This document shows positions 25,279-33,686 of a stretch of 64,000 nucleotides of DNA, piece after piece. The stretch lies in the NCBI RefSeq assembly GCF_900108335.1, contig NZ_FNVT01000012.1, forward strand, positions 62,001 to 126,000, in the 5' to 3' direction. The stretch comes from Nonomuraea solani. Its GTDB lineage: Bacteria > Actinomycetota > Actinomycetes > Streptosporangiales > Streptosporangiaceae. The position numbers and the translations under genes were made by a program. Each line of letters starts with the position of its first letter. Position 1 is the first letter of the stretch. Under the pieces are notes generated by a model. It was not told the DNA's origin and did not search any database. It saw nothing but the letters and a program-made list of their open reading frames with translations.

Positions 25279-26433
25279 ATGACCAGTTCAAGACGCGAGC
25301 GGGTGCAGGAGGTGCTGGACCGGGCGGTGGCCGAGGGCAGCGCCCCCGGCATCGTCGCCGAGATCCAGGACCAGGACGGCGGCTGGTTCGGCTCGGCCGG
25401 AGTGGCCGACCTCGAAACCGGCCGTCGCCGCGAGCCCGGGGAGCAGTTCCACGCCGGCAGCAGCGGCAAGGCGTTCACCGCCGCCGCGATGCTGACGCTG
25501 GAGGCCGAAGGCCGGCTGAGCCTCGACGACACGGTGGACACCTGGCTGCCCGGCGTGATCACCGGCAACGGCAACGACGGCCGCGAGATCACCATCTGGC
25601 AGTTGCTCACCCACACCGGCGGCCTGGGGATCACCGGCCTGAGCGCCGAGATCGTCCGGAAATATCACACCAGGGCCGGGGCCGAAGAGCACCGCTACGA
25701 CGTCCTGACCGTCGACGAACTGCTGAAGCGCCAGCTCGCCATTCCACCGCTGTACAAGCCGGGCGAGGACTTCGCCTACTCCAACGGCGGCTACCACATC
25801 GCCGGCGCGATCATCGAGAAGGCGACCGGCCGCAGCTACGAGGATGAGCTCGACCGGACGGTCATCCAGCCGCTCAAGCTGACCGGCACCTACGCGCGCA
25901 CCTTCGCCGAACGGCGGTACCGGGGGCCGCACACCAAGGCGTACACGAGGATGTTCATCCGGGACGGCGTCGATCCGGACAGCCTCACCCCCGACAACTA
26001 CGCCTCGCTCCTGCTGGGCCCTGAGTCCGATCCGGTCGACGTCACCGACAGGACCATTCCCACGTGGGCCGCCGGCGGCGTCGTCTCGACCACCGGCGAC
26101 CTGATCCGCCTCCTGCGCGCGCTGACCACCGGCTCCCTGCTCCCGCCCGCGCAGCACCGCACGATGTGGCGCACCGTCCCGACCAGGGACTGGATCCCCA
26201 ACGCCCGGTACGGCACCGGCGTGGCCCAATGGCCGCTGGCCGACGGCCGCGTGCTCCACGTGGTGGCCGGGGTGGAGGGCGGCACCGTCAGCGTGACCCT
26301 GGGCACCCCCGACGGCGGCCTGATCGTCTCCACACATCTCAACGGCGACTGGAACTGGTACATGACCTGCTACCAGATCGCCGAGGCCGCGTTCGGCTCC
26401 CCTTTCCTTCTCCCCAATGAGGCTTCCCAGTGA
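25279..26433 (+). CDS. Beta-lactamase-fold serine hydrolase (class C / EstB-like), first of a pair
   Basis: The 384-residue protein has the serine beta-lactamase/penicillin-binding fold: SxxK at Ser61-Lys64 (SSGK) and YxN at Tyr167-Asn169 (YSN). The third motif region is near 325 (VVAGVEGG). No signal peptide is visible, so it is probably a cytoplasmic esterase or peptidase rather than a secreted beta-lactamase. The ATG follows CCAGGAG. Its stop overlaps the next gene by 4 nt (GTGA). The two neighbouring hydrolases are only distantly alike. Confidence 0.85.
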   Translation: MTSSRRERVQEVLDRAVAEGSAPGIVAEIQDQDGGWFGSAGVADLETGRRREPGEQFHAGSSGKAFTAAAMLTLEAEGRLSLDDTVDTWLPGVITGNGNDGREITIWQLLTHTGGLGITGLSAEIVRKYHTRAGAEEHRYDVLTVDELLKRQLAIPPLYKPGEDFAYSNGGYHIAGAIIEKATGRSYEDELDRTVIQPLKLTGTYARTFAERRYRGPHTKAYTRMFIRDGVDPDSLTPDNYASLLLGPESDPVDVTDRTIPTWAAGGVVSTTGDLIRLLRALTTGSLLPPAQHRTMWRTVPTRDWIPNARYGTGVAQWPLADGRVLHVVAGVEGGTVSVTLGTPDGGLIVSTHLNGDWNWYMTCYQIAEAAFGSPFLLPNEASQ

Positions 26434-27725
26434 GGACGACCATGCTGGCTGACCTGATCGCCGAACACCGGGTGCCGGGGGCGGTGCTCGCCGTGTACGC
26501 GAACGGGGAATTCCAGGAGCACGCCGCGGGCGTGCTCAACACCCGCACCGGCGTCGAGGTGACCACCGATTCGCTGTTCCAGATCGGCTCCATCTCCAAG
26601 GTCTGGACCGCCACCCTGGCGCTGCAACTGGTCGAGGAGGGAAAGCTCGACCTCGACCGGCCCGTCCGCGCGTACCTGCCGGAATTCCGGCTGGCGGACG
26701 AGTCCGCGGCCGCGCTGATCACCACCCGCCACCTGCTGTGCCACATGGCGGGCTTCGAGGGAGACCTGGTCACCGACACCGGCCGCGGCGACGACGCCAT
26801 CGCCCGGTACGTCGAATCACTCGCCGAGGCACCCCAGGTCTTCGCACCGGGCGAACTGTTCTCCTACAACAACGCCGGCTACTGCGTGATCGGCCGGATC
26901 ATCGAAGTCCTGCGCGGCAAGCCGTACATCCAGTGCCTGCGCGACCACCTCATCCAGCCGCTGAAGCTCACGCACACGGCCACCGACGCGGACGAGGCCA
27001 TCCTGCACCGGGCCGCCGTGGGCCATGCCCCCGAGCCGGTCGGGCTCTGGGCGCTGCCCCGCTCTCTCGCGCCCGCCGGCTCCGCGCTGACGATGACCGC
27101 CCGCGACCTGCTCACCTTCGCCCGCGGCCACCTGTCCGACGACGGCACCGCGGTCGCCATGCGGGCCGAACAGGTGCACATGTCCCCCATCACCGCGCAC
27201 GGCGACGCGTGGGCACTCGGCTGGGAGGTCTTCCACGTCGGCGAGCACACGATCTACGGCCACAACGGCGACACCATCGGCCAGTCCGCGTTCCTGCGAC
27301 TCGTCCCCGAACGGGACCTCGCGGTCGCGCTCCTCACCAACGGCGGCGAGGGCGTGCCCCTGCACCACGAACTCTTCAGCCACGTCCTGCGCGAACTCGC
27401 CGGCATCGACCTGCCCGCGCTGCCCACCCCGAGCCCCGGCCCCGCCATCGACGCGAGCCGCTACGTCGGCGGCTACGGCAACGCGATGCTGAACATCACC
27501 ATCAGCCAGGACGAAAGCGGCACCATCTGGGCTGACCAGACCGGATCCCCACGTTTCCGGCTCCTGCCCCACGACGGCGACACCCTGATCAGCGCTGAGC
27601 CGGCCCAGGGCATCCACCGCATGCAGGTCTTCGTCGGCGACGACGGCCACGGCAGGGCACGTTTCCTGCACATCGGACGTGCCCTGCCCCGGCTACCCGA
27701 TCAGCCCTTGACGCAGATGAGCTGA
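26430..27725 (+). CDS. Beta-lactamase-fold serine hydrolase, second of a pair, with extra C-terminal domain
   Basis: The 431-residue protein carries SxxK at Ser54-Lys57 (SISK), YxN in FSYNNAGY near 149, and HNGDTIGQSAF near 282 as the KTG-equivalent (HxG). After about 335 a small beta-rich domain follows, as in many serine hydrolases of this superfamily. GTG 26430 overlaps the previous stop; ATG 26442 is an alternative. The last 25 bp overlap the convergent rtcB gene, and codons near the 3' end form a 12-bp hairpin. Substrate unknown; pairing suggests a joint role. Confidence 0.84.
   Translation: MRTTMLADLIAEHRVPGAVLAVYANGEFQEHAAGVLNTRTGVEVTTDSLFQIGSISKVWTATLALQLVEEGKLDLDRPVRAYLPEFRLADESAAALITTRHLLCHMAGFEGDLVTDTGRGDDAIARYVESLAEAPQVFAPGELFSYNNAGYCVIGRIIEVLRGKPYIQCLRDHLIQPLKLTHTATDADEAILHRAAVGHAPEPVGLWALPRSLAPAGSALTMTARDLLTFARGHLSDDGTAVAMRAEQVHMSPITAHGDAWALGWEVFHVGEHTIYGHNGDTIGQSAFLRLVPERDLAVALLTNGGEGVPLHHELFSHVLRELAGIDLPALPTPSPGPAIDASRYVGGYGNAMLNITISQDESGTIWADQTGSPRFRLLPHDGDTLISAEPAQGIHRMQVFVGDDGHGRARFLHIGRALPRLPDQPLTQMS
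27651..27688. terminator. Hairpin embedded in coding sequence between convergent overlapping genes
   Basis: GGCAGGGCACGT (27651-27662) and ACGTGCCCTGCC (27677-27688) form a perfect 12-bp stem with a 14-nt loop. It lies inside the 3' end of the hydrolase gene and begins 13 bp past the rtcB stop, so it can serve as the rtcB terminator. It forces the palindromic-looking residues RARFLHIGRALPR in the hydrolase. Confidence 0.6.
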
Positions 27726-28888
27726 CGAAGGTGCGCGACCACCTGCACGAGATCCGTCTGGGCGGCCATCACGGACTCCAGGTCCTTGTACGCCCCCGGA
27801 ATCTCATCGATGACCCCGGGGTCCTTACGGCACTCCACCCCCGCGGTCTGCTCCTCCAGGTCCTTGACCGTGAACGTCTTCTTGGCCTTGTTCCTGCTCA
27901 TCTTCCGCCCGGCCCCGTGTGAGGCCGAGTTGAAGGCCGCGCCGTTACCGAGGCCCTTGACGATGTAGGTGCCGGTGGCCATCGAGCCCGGGATGATCCC
28001 CAGCTCACCGCTGCCGGCCCGGATCGCGCCCTTCCTGGTCACGAGCACGTCGACCCCGTCGTACCGCTCCTCCGCCACGTAGTTGTGGTGGCAGGAGATG
28101 GGCTGGTCGAACGAGATCTCCGGCAGGTGGGTCCGCAGGACATCGCACACCAGGCCCATCATGAGCGACCGGTTGCGCCGCGCGTAGTCCTGGGCCCAGA
28201 ACAGGTCACGCCGGTACGCGTCCATCTCCGGCGTGCTGCCGAGGAACACCGCCAGGTCCCGGTCCACGAGCCCCTGGTTGTGCGACAGGCCGCGGGCGAC
28301 CCCGATGTGGTGCTCGGCCAGTTCCTTGCCGATGTTGCGCGACCCGGAGTGCAGGACCACCCAGACCCGGCCCTCGTCGTCGGCGCACACCTCCAGGAAG
28401 TGGTTGCCGCCGCCCAGCGTGCCCATCTGGACGTGGGCCCGCTCGCGCCGCGCGTGCACCTCGGGGGCCAGGTCGTCGAAGTCGTTCCAGAACTTCGCCC
28501 ACCCGGCCGTGTTCAGCCCCCGCACCTGGCCGGGGTCGACGGCCTCCTTGTGGCTCCCGAACCCGACGGGCACGGCCTGCTCGAGCTTGCGCCGCAGGAA
28601 GGCGAGGTCGTCGGGCAGTTGCGAAGACCTGTACGACGTCTTCACCGCCGTCATCCCGCACCCGATGTCCACGCCGACGGCCGCCGGCGACACCGCGTCC
28701 TTCATCGCGATGACCGACCCCACCGTCGCGCCCTTGCCATGATGGACGTCCGGCATGACGGCGACACCGTGCACCCACTCCAGGTTCGCGACGTTGCGCA
28801 GTTGCTGCATCGCCTGCGGATCGACCTGCTCCGGCTCCGCCCACATCCTGATGGGCCGTCGGGTCCCGGTCACCTCGTTGTACGTCAT
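27701..28888 (-). CDS. rtcB: RtcB-type RNA-splicing ligase
   Basis: The 395-residue protein is a standard-length RtcB, which joins 2',3'-cyclic phosphate and 5'-OH RNA ends using GTP and Mn2+. Metal and active-site motifs are all visible: PDVHHGKGATVG near 46, VGVDIGCGM near 72, GGGNHFLEV near 160, HSGSRNIG near 180, PGSMATGTYIV near 302, and SHGAGRKMSR near 326 containing the His that becomes guanylylated. No archease gene or RtcR regulator is adjacent. It converges on, and overlaps by 25 bp, the serine hydrolase gene. Confidence 0.95.
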   Translation of the reverse strand: MTYNEVTGTRRPIRMWAEPEQVDPQAMQQLRNVANLEWVHGVAVMPDVHHGKGATVGSVIAMKDAVSPAAVGVDIGCGMTAVKTSYRSSQLPDDLAFLRRKLEQAVPVGFGSHKEAVDPGQVRGLNTAGWAKFWNDFDDLAPEVHARRERAHVQMGTLGGGNHFLEVCADDEGRVWVVLHSGSRNIGKELAEHHIGVARGLSHNQGLVDRDLAVFLGSTPEMDAYRRDLFWAQDYARRNRSLMMGLVCDVLRTHLPEISFDQPISCHHNYVAEERYDGVDVLVTRKGAIRAGSGELGIIPGSMATGTYIVKGLGNGAAFNSASHGAGRKMSRNKAKKTFTVKDLEEQTAGVECRKDPGVIDEIPGAYKDLESVMAAQTDLVQVVAHLRQLICVKG

Positions 28889-28929
28889 CTCGTATCGCCT
28901 CCTCCCGATCGCCTTCCGAACGTGATCTA

Positions 28930-29718
28930 TCAGGCCAGAGTCCCCATACCCCCCGCAACCGAATTAGCCCTGATCAGGTCCAGCGTGGTCGCGTGCAGCC
29001 GCTCCGCCTCCCCAGGATCGGCCGCCGGGTCGATGGGACGCTCTCGCATGAAAGCGCTGAGCGGCACGGCGGGCGGGTCGTCGATGCGCGCCATGATCGG
29101 CTTGATGCCCTCCTCGACCGGCATCCCGTGCCTCCGCAGCGCCTCGGCGTGCGGCGCGGTCACCGCGTCGTACTGCCCGGCCACGCTCGTCGCCACCCCG
29201 CCTGGATGAATGAGCACATATCCGGTACGGTCCCCATGCCGGGCCGCGAACCCCACCCCGAGCAGATCGTTGGCCTTCCCCGCCTGGAACTGGGCCGCGA
29301 CACCGTCGTACCGGCGCTCGAACATGAGATCGTCCCACCGGAGCCGCGTCGGCTGCCCCGGCCCCGACACGTTGACGATCGTCCGCACCCCCGCCAGCCC
29401 GTAGCTGAGCAGGAACCGGCTCAGATAGTCCAGCGCGAACGTCCCCTCCACCCCCTCATCCGTCACGAACCGGCTCGTACGGAAGTACCGCGCGCACAAC
29501 ACCAGCGCGTCCACCTCGGGAAACCGGTCGTTGAGCGCCTCGATCACCCGCCGGTTCTCGCGGATCAGGCTCAGATCGGCCCGGACGAACTCGGCTCCCG
29601 GCACCACCTTGCCGGCGTCCCGCCCCACGACGACGACCCTGTCGCCCCGCCCGAGGTAGGCACGCGCGAGCGCCCTCCCCATGCCGTCGGTACCGCCGGT
29701 GATCACCAAGGTCTTCAT
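28930..29718 (-). CDS. Short-chain dehydrogenase-like oxidoreductase
   Basis: The 262-residue protein begins MKTLVITGGTDGMGRALARAYL, the TGxxxGxG cofactor loop of classical SDR enzymes, and has VNVSGPG at the catalytic Ser strand. The usual YxxxK is replaced by a QAGKANDLL segment in which Lys remains but Tyr is not evident, so catalysis may be altered. It is the second gene of an operon with an MFS exporter: its ATG overlaps the exporter stop (ATGA). Expression should follow the TetR-controlled promoter at 31078. Substrate unknown. Confidence 0.8.
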   Translation of the reverse strand: MKTLVITGGTDGMGRALARAYLGRGDRVVVVGRDAGKVVPGAEFVRADLSLIRENRRVIEALNDRFPEVDALVLCARYFRTSRFVTDEGVEGTFALDYLSRFLLSYGLAGVRTIVNVSGPGQPTRLRWDDLMFERRYDGVAAQFQAGKANDLLGVGFAARHGDRTGYVLIHPGGVATSVAGQYDAVTAPHAEALRRHGMPVEEGIKPIMARIDDPPAVPLSAFMRERPIDPAADPGEAERLHATTLDLIRANSVAGGMGTLA

Positions 29719-31088
29719 GAGGTCCTCACAAGTTCTTCGTCCGTGACCGCCCGCGCGTTCGGGCGACCGGGCAGCAGCGGGACGGCGGCCAGGACGATCA
29801 CGTTCATCGCCACGGCGATCCAGAAAACGCCCTGAAACCCGGCCGCCGTCTGCACGACGACCGCGACCAGGGCGACGCCGAGGGCCGCCCCGAGCTGGTT
29901 GAGCATGTACAGCACCGAACTCCCCTGCGCCACCATCGGCGGTGGCAGCGTCCGGTAGAGCGAGCCCATCGTCGGCGCGCTGAAGAACCCGCTGCCCAGC
30001 CCGTACGTGAGCGCCGCCAGCGCCGGCCACACCTCCGGCGTGTCAGGGCCGATCCGCGTGAGGGCGAACGCGCTCAGGATCGCCACGACCGCGCCCCCGC
30101 TGGCCAGCCCCCGCGCGCCGAGCCGATCGGAGAGCCGGCCCGCCAGCGGCATCGCGATCGAGCCGCCGATGCCGAGCGGGGCCATGAGCAGCCCCGCGGC
30201 CAGGACGCCGTGCCCGTGCGCCTGCTGGTAGTACAGCGGCAGCGCGAACAGGGCCGCGAACAGCCCCATGCCGCCGAGCCCCATGATCGCGACGCTGGCG
30301 CTGAACCCGCGGTTGGCGAACAGCCGCAGGTCGATCAGCGGCGACGGCTTCCTGGCGTGCGCCGCGTACCCGATCAGCAGCACGCCGCCCACCACCGCGG
30401 GCCAGAGCGGCTCGACCGACTGCGACAGCGCCAGCACCACGGCCGCGAACCCGGGCCCGAGCAGGGCCAGCCCCAGGACGTCCAGCCGCACCACACCGCC
30501 GTCCCCCGGCCGGTCGGCGGGGAGCACCCGCGCGGCGAGCACCAGGGCGACGAGCCCGACGGCCACGCTGACCAGGAACATCGCCCGCCACGTGAACCCA
30601 CCCAGAATCGCCCCGCCCGCGATCGGCCCGAGCACCGGCCCGAGCGACAGGACCACTCCCATCAGCCCCATCACCCGCCCGGCCCGGCGTGGCCCGGCGG
30701 CGCGGGCGAGCAGGATCAGGACGAGCGGGTCGAGCAGCCCGGCCCCGACCCCCTGCACCACCCGGAACGCGATCAGGCTGCCGACGTTCCAGGCCAGCCC
30801 GGCGGCCAGCGACCCGGCCAGGAAGATCACCAGCCCGGCGAGCCAGAGCCGCTTGCCGCCGTACCGGTCGACGGCCCAGGTGGTGAAGGGGATGGTGGCG
30901 GTCACGGCGAGCAGGAACCCGGTGGACGCCCAGCCGATCGTGCCGAGCGAGGCGCCGAAGGCGACCGCCAGGGTGTCGGTGGCGACCGCCGCCATCGTGC
31001 TGTTGAGAATCCCCAGCAGCCCACCGAGCAGCACGACGGCGATCGTCCCGAGCAACCGCCCATCGAACCGATCATCATTTGAACTCAT
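29715..31088 (-). CDS. MFS drug exporter, DHA2 (EmrB/QacA) family
   Basis: The 457-residue protein has about 12-14 membrane helices. N-terminal features include LNSTMAAVATDTLA in helix 1, DRYGGKRLWLAG (motif A-like) and RVVQGVGAGLLDPLVLIL (motif C-like region typical of drug antiporters). A proton-motive drug:H+ antiporter role is inferred from the family. The start ATG 31088 is in the centre of a perfect 20-bp palindrome, and a TetR gene is divergent, so repression by that TetR is very likely. It overlaps the downstream SDR gene by 4 nt. Confidence 0.87.
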   Translation of the reverse strand: MSSNDDRFDGRLLGTIAVVLLGGLLGILNSTMAAVATDTLAVAFGASLGTIGWASTGFLLAVTATIPFTTWAVDRYGGKRLWLAGLVIFLAGSLAAGLAWNVGSLIAFRVVQGVGAGLLDPLVLILLARAAGPRRAGRVMGLMGVVLSLGPVLGPIAGGAILGGFTWRAMFLVSVAVGLVALVLAARVLPADRPGDGGVVRLDVLGLALLGPGFAAVVLALSQSVEPLWPAVVGGVLLIGYAAHARKPSPLIDLRLFANRGFSASVAIMGLGGMGLFAALFALPLYYQQAHGHGVLAAGLLMAPLGIGGSIAMPLAGRLSDRLGARGLASGGAVVAILSAFALTRIGPDTPEVWPALAALTYGLGSGFFSAPTMGSLYRTLPPPMVAQGSSVLYMLNQLGAALGVALVAVVVQTAAGFQGVFWIAVAMNVIVLAAVPLLPGRPNARAVTDEELVRTS

Positions 31089-31097
31089 GAGTTCAAA
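31078..31097. promoter_or_regulatory. Perfect 20-bp palindrome over the MFS start codon (TetR operator O1)
   Basis: TTTGAACTCATGAGTTCAAA is fully self-complementary and includes the exporter start codon. A related imperfect copy lies 45 bp away next to the tetR start. This is the classic layout of TetR-family autoregulation plus exporter repression. Confidence 0.8.
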
Positions 31098-31141
31098 GTA
31101 GCTACCTCCATAGTTCTGTCGCAACTCGAACGAACAGCAAC

Positions 31142-31159
31142 TTGAACCAGTGAGTACAA
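31142..31159. promoter_or_regulatory. Second, imperfect TetR operator (O2) upstream of the TetR gene
   Basis: TTGAACCAGTGAGTACAA matches O1 at TTGAAC, GAGT and CAA around a diverged centre. It ends 8 bp before the regulator ATG. Confidence 0.6.
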
Positions 31160-31167
31160 TTAACGGC

Positions 31168-31788
31168 ATGACCACCACGCGCGGACGGATCGACAAGCGG
31201 CAGGCGATCCTGGAGGGCGCGTTCACCGTGTTCTCCCGGCTGGGTTACGCGCAGGCCGGCGTGCAGGACATCGCGGACGAGGCCGGGGTGGCCAAGCCGA
31301 CGGTCTACAACCACATGACCGACAAGGCCACACTGTTCAGGCACGCCATCGAGACCGCCGCACGCACCATCCTCGACCAGCGGATCGCCGCCCTGGAGCC
31401 GCTCGCCACCCCCGGCGACGACCTCCGCGCCACGCTGGAGGAGGTCGCCCGCGCCCTGCTCCGCCTGCACACCGACGGCCGCTCGTGCGCGCTGCGCCGG
31501 CTGCTCTACTCGGAGATCACCCACTTCCCCGACATTCTCGACATCGTCGTTGAAAGTGGCCCTGACCGGCTCAACCAGGCCGTGGCGGACCGGATGGCCC
31601 GGCTTGCGCTCGCGGGCCGGCTCCGCACCACGGACCCCGACCTGACGGCCGAACAGTTCATGGCCCTGCTCCTCGGCCCTCTGGAGGCCCGCTCCCAGAT
31701 GGGGACCCGCGTGCTCGAAGAGGCGGAACTGCAGGTCATGGCCCGTACGGCCGTGGACACGTTCGTACGGGCCTGGGGCACGCCCTAA
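31168..31788 (+). CDS. TetR/AcrR family repressor, divergent from the MFS-SDR operon
   Basis: The 206-residue protein has a TetR helix-turn-helix: KRQAILEGAFTVFSRLGYAQ, then IADEAGVAKPTVYNHMTDKATLF at about 35-57, followed by an alpha-helical ligand/dimerisation domain. The C-terminal part resembles TetR_C_7/AefR-like proteins that often control multidrug exporters. ATG 31168 is favoured over GTG 31150, which would lie within the second operator. A 79-bp divergent gap carries the two operators, so both genes are probably repressed until an inducer binds. Confidence 0.88.
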   Translation: MTTTRGRIDKRQAILEGAFTVFSRLGYAQAGVQDIADEAGVAKPTVYNHMTDKATLFRHAIETAARTILDQRIAALEPLATPGDDLRATLEEVARALLRLHTDGRSCALRRLLYSEITHFPDILDIVVESGPDRLNQAVADRMARLALAGRLRTTDPDLTAEQFMALLLGPLEARSQMGTRVLEEAELQVMARTAVDTFVRAWGTP

Positions 31789-31812
31789 CCAACACGCATG
31801 GCGAAATAGTGC

Positions 31813-31851
31813 CGACAAGACCCCTTGTCGATGGTAGGCAAGGGATATAGT
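31813..31851 (+). promoter_or_regulatory. Hairpin/operator overlapping a putative promoter of the HicB-like module
   Basis: CGACAAG-ACCC-CTTGTCG (31813-31830) is a 7-bp inverted repeat. Its right arm contains TTGTCG (31825-31830), a -35-like hexamer; TATAGT (31846-31851) follows after 15 bp as a -10 element, 9 nt before GTG 31861. The inverted repeat could be a terminator for the TetR gene, an operator for the module, or both. Confidence 0.5.
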
Positions 31852-31860
31852 CTGCCGCGT

Positions 31861-32106
31861 GTGGTAGAACGAGACGACTACGCGGCCATCCGCGATCGGA
31901 TCATCGGGCTCTCCCACCTCCACGGCCTGCGCTGCGACTGGACGGAGACGACCAGGCGGCGGCGCTTCCTCCTGCTGTGGGACCCCGAGGGCCGGGTCGC
32001 GGCCCGCGCGATCGTCCCGCTTTACCCGGGGGAGACACCGCATCTGGTGGACCTGCTCGAACGAGGGCTGACGCACCTGTTCGGCGACGACTGGCTGAAG
32101 GACTGA
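31861..32106 (+). CDS. Small basic-acidic protein, first gene of a HicB-like two-gene module
   Basis: The 81-residue protein (starting VVERDDYAAIRDRII) has a predicted mixed alpha/beta fold: helix, strands around RFLLLWDPEGRVAARAIVPL, then helix LVDLLERGLTHLF. No family recognised. GTG 31861 is selected because a TATAGT box lies 9 nt upstream and no ribosome site is seen, consistent with a near-leaderless message; TTG 31825 and ATG 31831 lie inside the promoter. The gene is 12 bp upstream of a HicB-like DNA-binding partner, so size and order resemble a toxin-antitoxin pair, but HicA motifs (GSHxxF) are absent. Confidence 0.55.
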   Translation: MVERDDYAAIRDRIIGLSHLHGLRCDWTETTRRRRFLLLWDPEGRVAARAIVPLYPGETPHLVDLLERGLTHLFGDDWLKD

Positions 32107-32118
32107 CTGGAGCACCCG

Positions 32119-32526
32119 ATGACCGCAGACCGCGTCGACGTCCACGTCACCATGGCCGGCACCCTGTGGCTCGCTCAAGTGGACGGCGTGGCCGGCGGCA
32201 TGTCCGCCCGTACGCTGAAGGAGTTGCAGGGCGACGTCGCCGAGGCGCTCCCGTTCCTGTTCGCCGACCGCGCCCAGCCGCCGGCGCCGTTCTACCGCTA
32301 CGCGCTGCCCGGCCTGTCCGAACAGGACCTCGACGACTTCGCCGCCCTCCAGCGCCAGGCCGCCGCGATCGCCGAGGACTACACGCGCACGCTGAAGAAA
32401 CGCGTCAAGCACATGAACGAGCTCGGCCTGTCCGACGGCGACATCGGCGAACTGCTCGGGCTCACCAAGCAGCGCATCCAGCAGATCCGCACGAACGCCA
32501 ACGACGAGTCCCGCCAGACGGCATAG
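32119..32526 (+). CDS. HicB-like domain protein with C-terminal helix-turn-helix
   Basis: The 135-residue protein has an N-terminal strand-strand-helix unit (VDVHVTMAGTLWLAQVDGV...TLKELQGDVAEALPFLF, broken here for length) resembling the HicB partial RNase-H fold. A coiled helix follows and then a C-terminal HTH, LSDGDIGELLGLTKQRIQQI (about 105-124). HicB antitoxins typically pair this fold with a DNA-binding tail for autoregulation. The ATG has a good GGAG 7 nt upstream. Its stop abuts the convergent CU044_5270-type gene with a 2-bp gap. Antitoxin function is inference. Confidence 0.6.
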   Translation: MTADRVDVHVTMAGTLWLAQVDGVAGGMSARTLKELQGDVAEALPFLFADRAQPPAPFYRYALPGLSEQDLDDFAALQRQAAAIAEDYTRTLKKRVKHMNELGLSDGDIGELLGLTKQRIQQIRTNANDESRQTA

Positions 32527-32528
32527 CC

Positions 32529-33686
32529 TTACTTAACAGGCTTCTCGTCGGTCCAGCCCGCCTCCAGCAGAACGCTGGAACCCCGTACATCGCCCGGCTC
32601 GAAACCGGTCTCCCCCTTGCCCGCCCGCACCTCGACGGTCTCCAGGGCCAGCGGCCGCCCGGTCGCCTCGTCGAAGATCAGCCGGTTCTCGGTGATCCCG
32701 CCGCCCCGCCCGGGCTCCTCGACCGACACGGCCGTACCCTGCCGGCCTTCGGTGTCGGTCACGTCCGCGGCGACCTTGACGTCATCGAGCTCGGCCAGCA
32801 TGCGGAACGCCGCCCCGCGCACCTCGGGCGTCACCGGCATGTCCATGATCAGGCCGACGCTGACCCTGAACAGCCACGCGTCCCCCGACATCTTCTCGCT
32901 CGTGGACTCGGTGCCATGCCCCTTGTACGAGGCCAGCAGCCACTTCTTCAGCTTGCCCGGGTCGCTCGGCAACTCGCGGAGATCCTTCATCGACACGTTC
33001 TTGCCCAGCCAGAACACCTTGTCGCCATCGACCAGCGGGCTGTGATCCGTCCTGACCTTGCCCGGGGAGGTGGACACCTTGATCCCGAAGCGCTTACCCG
33101 GCACCACGATCTCGATCTCGGACGGAGACCCCGCCTGCTCCCACGCCTTCCGGTCCGCGTCCGTGGCGGGCTCGGCACCGAGCGACTGGCTACGGAACCA
33201 CTGCGCGCCACCGACGGCGCTGGGCGTCCACTGCTCGGACTTCTGCTTCTCCAGGACCAGGTAGCCGCCCTTCTCCGCGACGGACAGGTGCCGCAGCACC
33301 GATTCGCTGTGCCAGTAGTCGCCGCTGCCCTCGCTCTGCCGATCGGCGTTCTCGGCCGCGGCCAGCAGCACGTCCCGCGCCGACAACTTCACGGTGGTCT
33401 TCGGGCTCGTCCGCGCCACGGCGGGCCCCTTGCCGGGCGTCGTGGGCAGCGTCGTGGGCAGCGTCCCGCTCCCGGACATGCCCACCGCCACCGCGGTCAC
33501 GGCGGCCGCCGCCGCCCCGGCCAGCCCCAGCCCCCACGCGGGCCGCACCACCCTGGACTTCCGCCTGGCCCGCTGCCGGGGCCCGGACATGGCCAGGGCC
33601 AGCTCCACGGACCTGGTGTGCTCGTCCACCGGCCGATCACCGAGATGCGCGGGCCGAGCGGCTCGAAGTTCGTCGATCGGGTTCAT
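32529..33686 (-). CDS. CU044_5270 family membrane protein, partner of an ECF sigma factor
   Basis: The 385-residue protein starts MNPIDELRAARPAHLGDRPVD, the typical opening of the actinobacterial CU044_5270 family. It has a short cytoplasmic N-terminus, one membrane helix (about 52-70) and a large extracytoplasmic beta-rich domain. It overlaps the upstream sigma gene by 4 nt (ATGA). By position and topology it is a candidate membrane regulator of that sigma factor, though classical zinc anti-sigma motifs (HxxxCxxC) are absent. The start is set by the overlap; longer frames run through the sigma gene. Confidence 0.78.
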   Translation of the reverse strand: MNPIDELRAARPAHLGDRPVDEHTRSVELALAMSGPRQRARRKSRVVRPAWGLGLAGAAAAAVTAVAVGMSGSGTLPTTLPTTPGKGPAVARTSPKTTVKLSARDVLLAAAENADRQSEGSGDYWHSESVLRHLSVAEKGGYLVLEKQKSEQWTPSAVGGAQWFRSQSLGAEPATDADRKAWEQAGSPSEIEIVVPGKRFGIKVSTSPGKVRTDHSPLVDGDKVFWLGKNVSMKDLRELPSDPGKLKKWLLASYKGHGTESTSEKMSGDAWLFRVSVGLIMDMPVTPEVRGAAFRMLAELDDVKVAADVTDTEGRQGTAVSVEEPGRGGGITENRLIFDEATGRPLALETVEVRAGKGETGFEPGDVRGSSVLLEAGWTDEKPVK

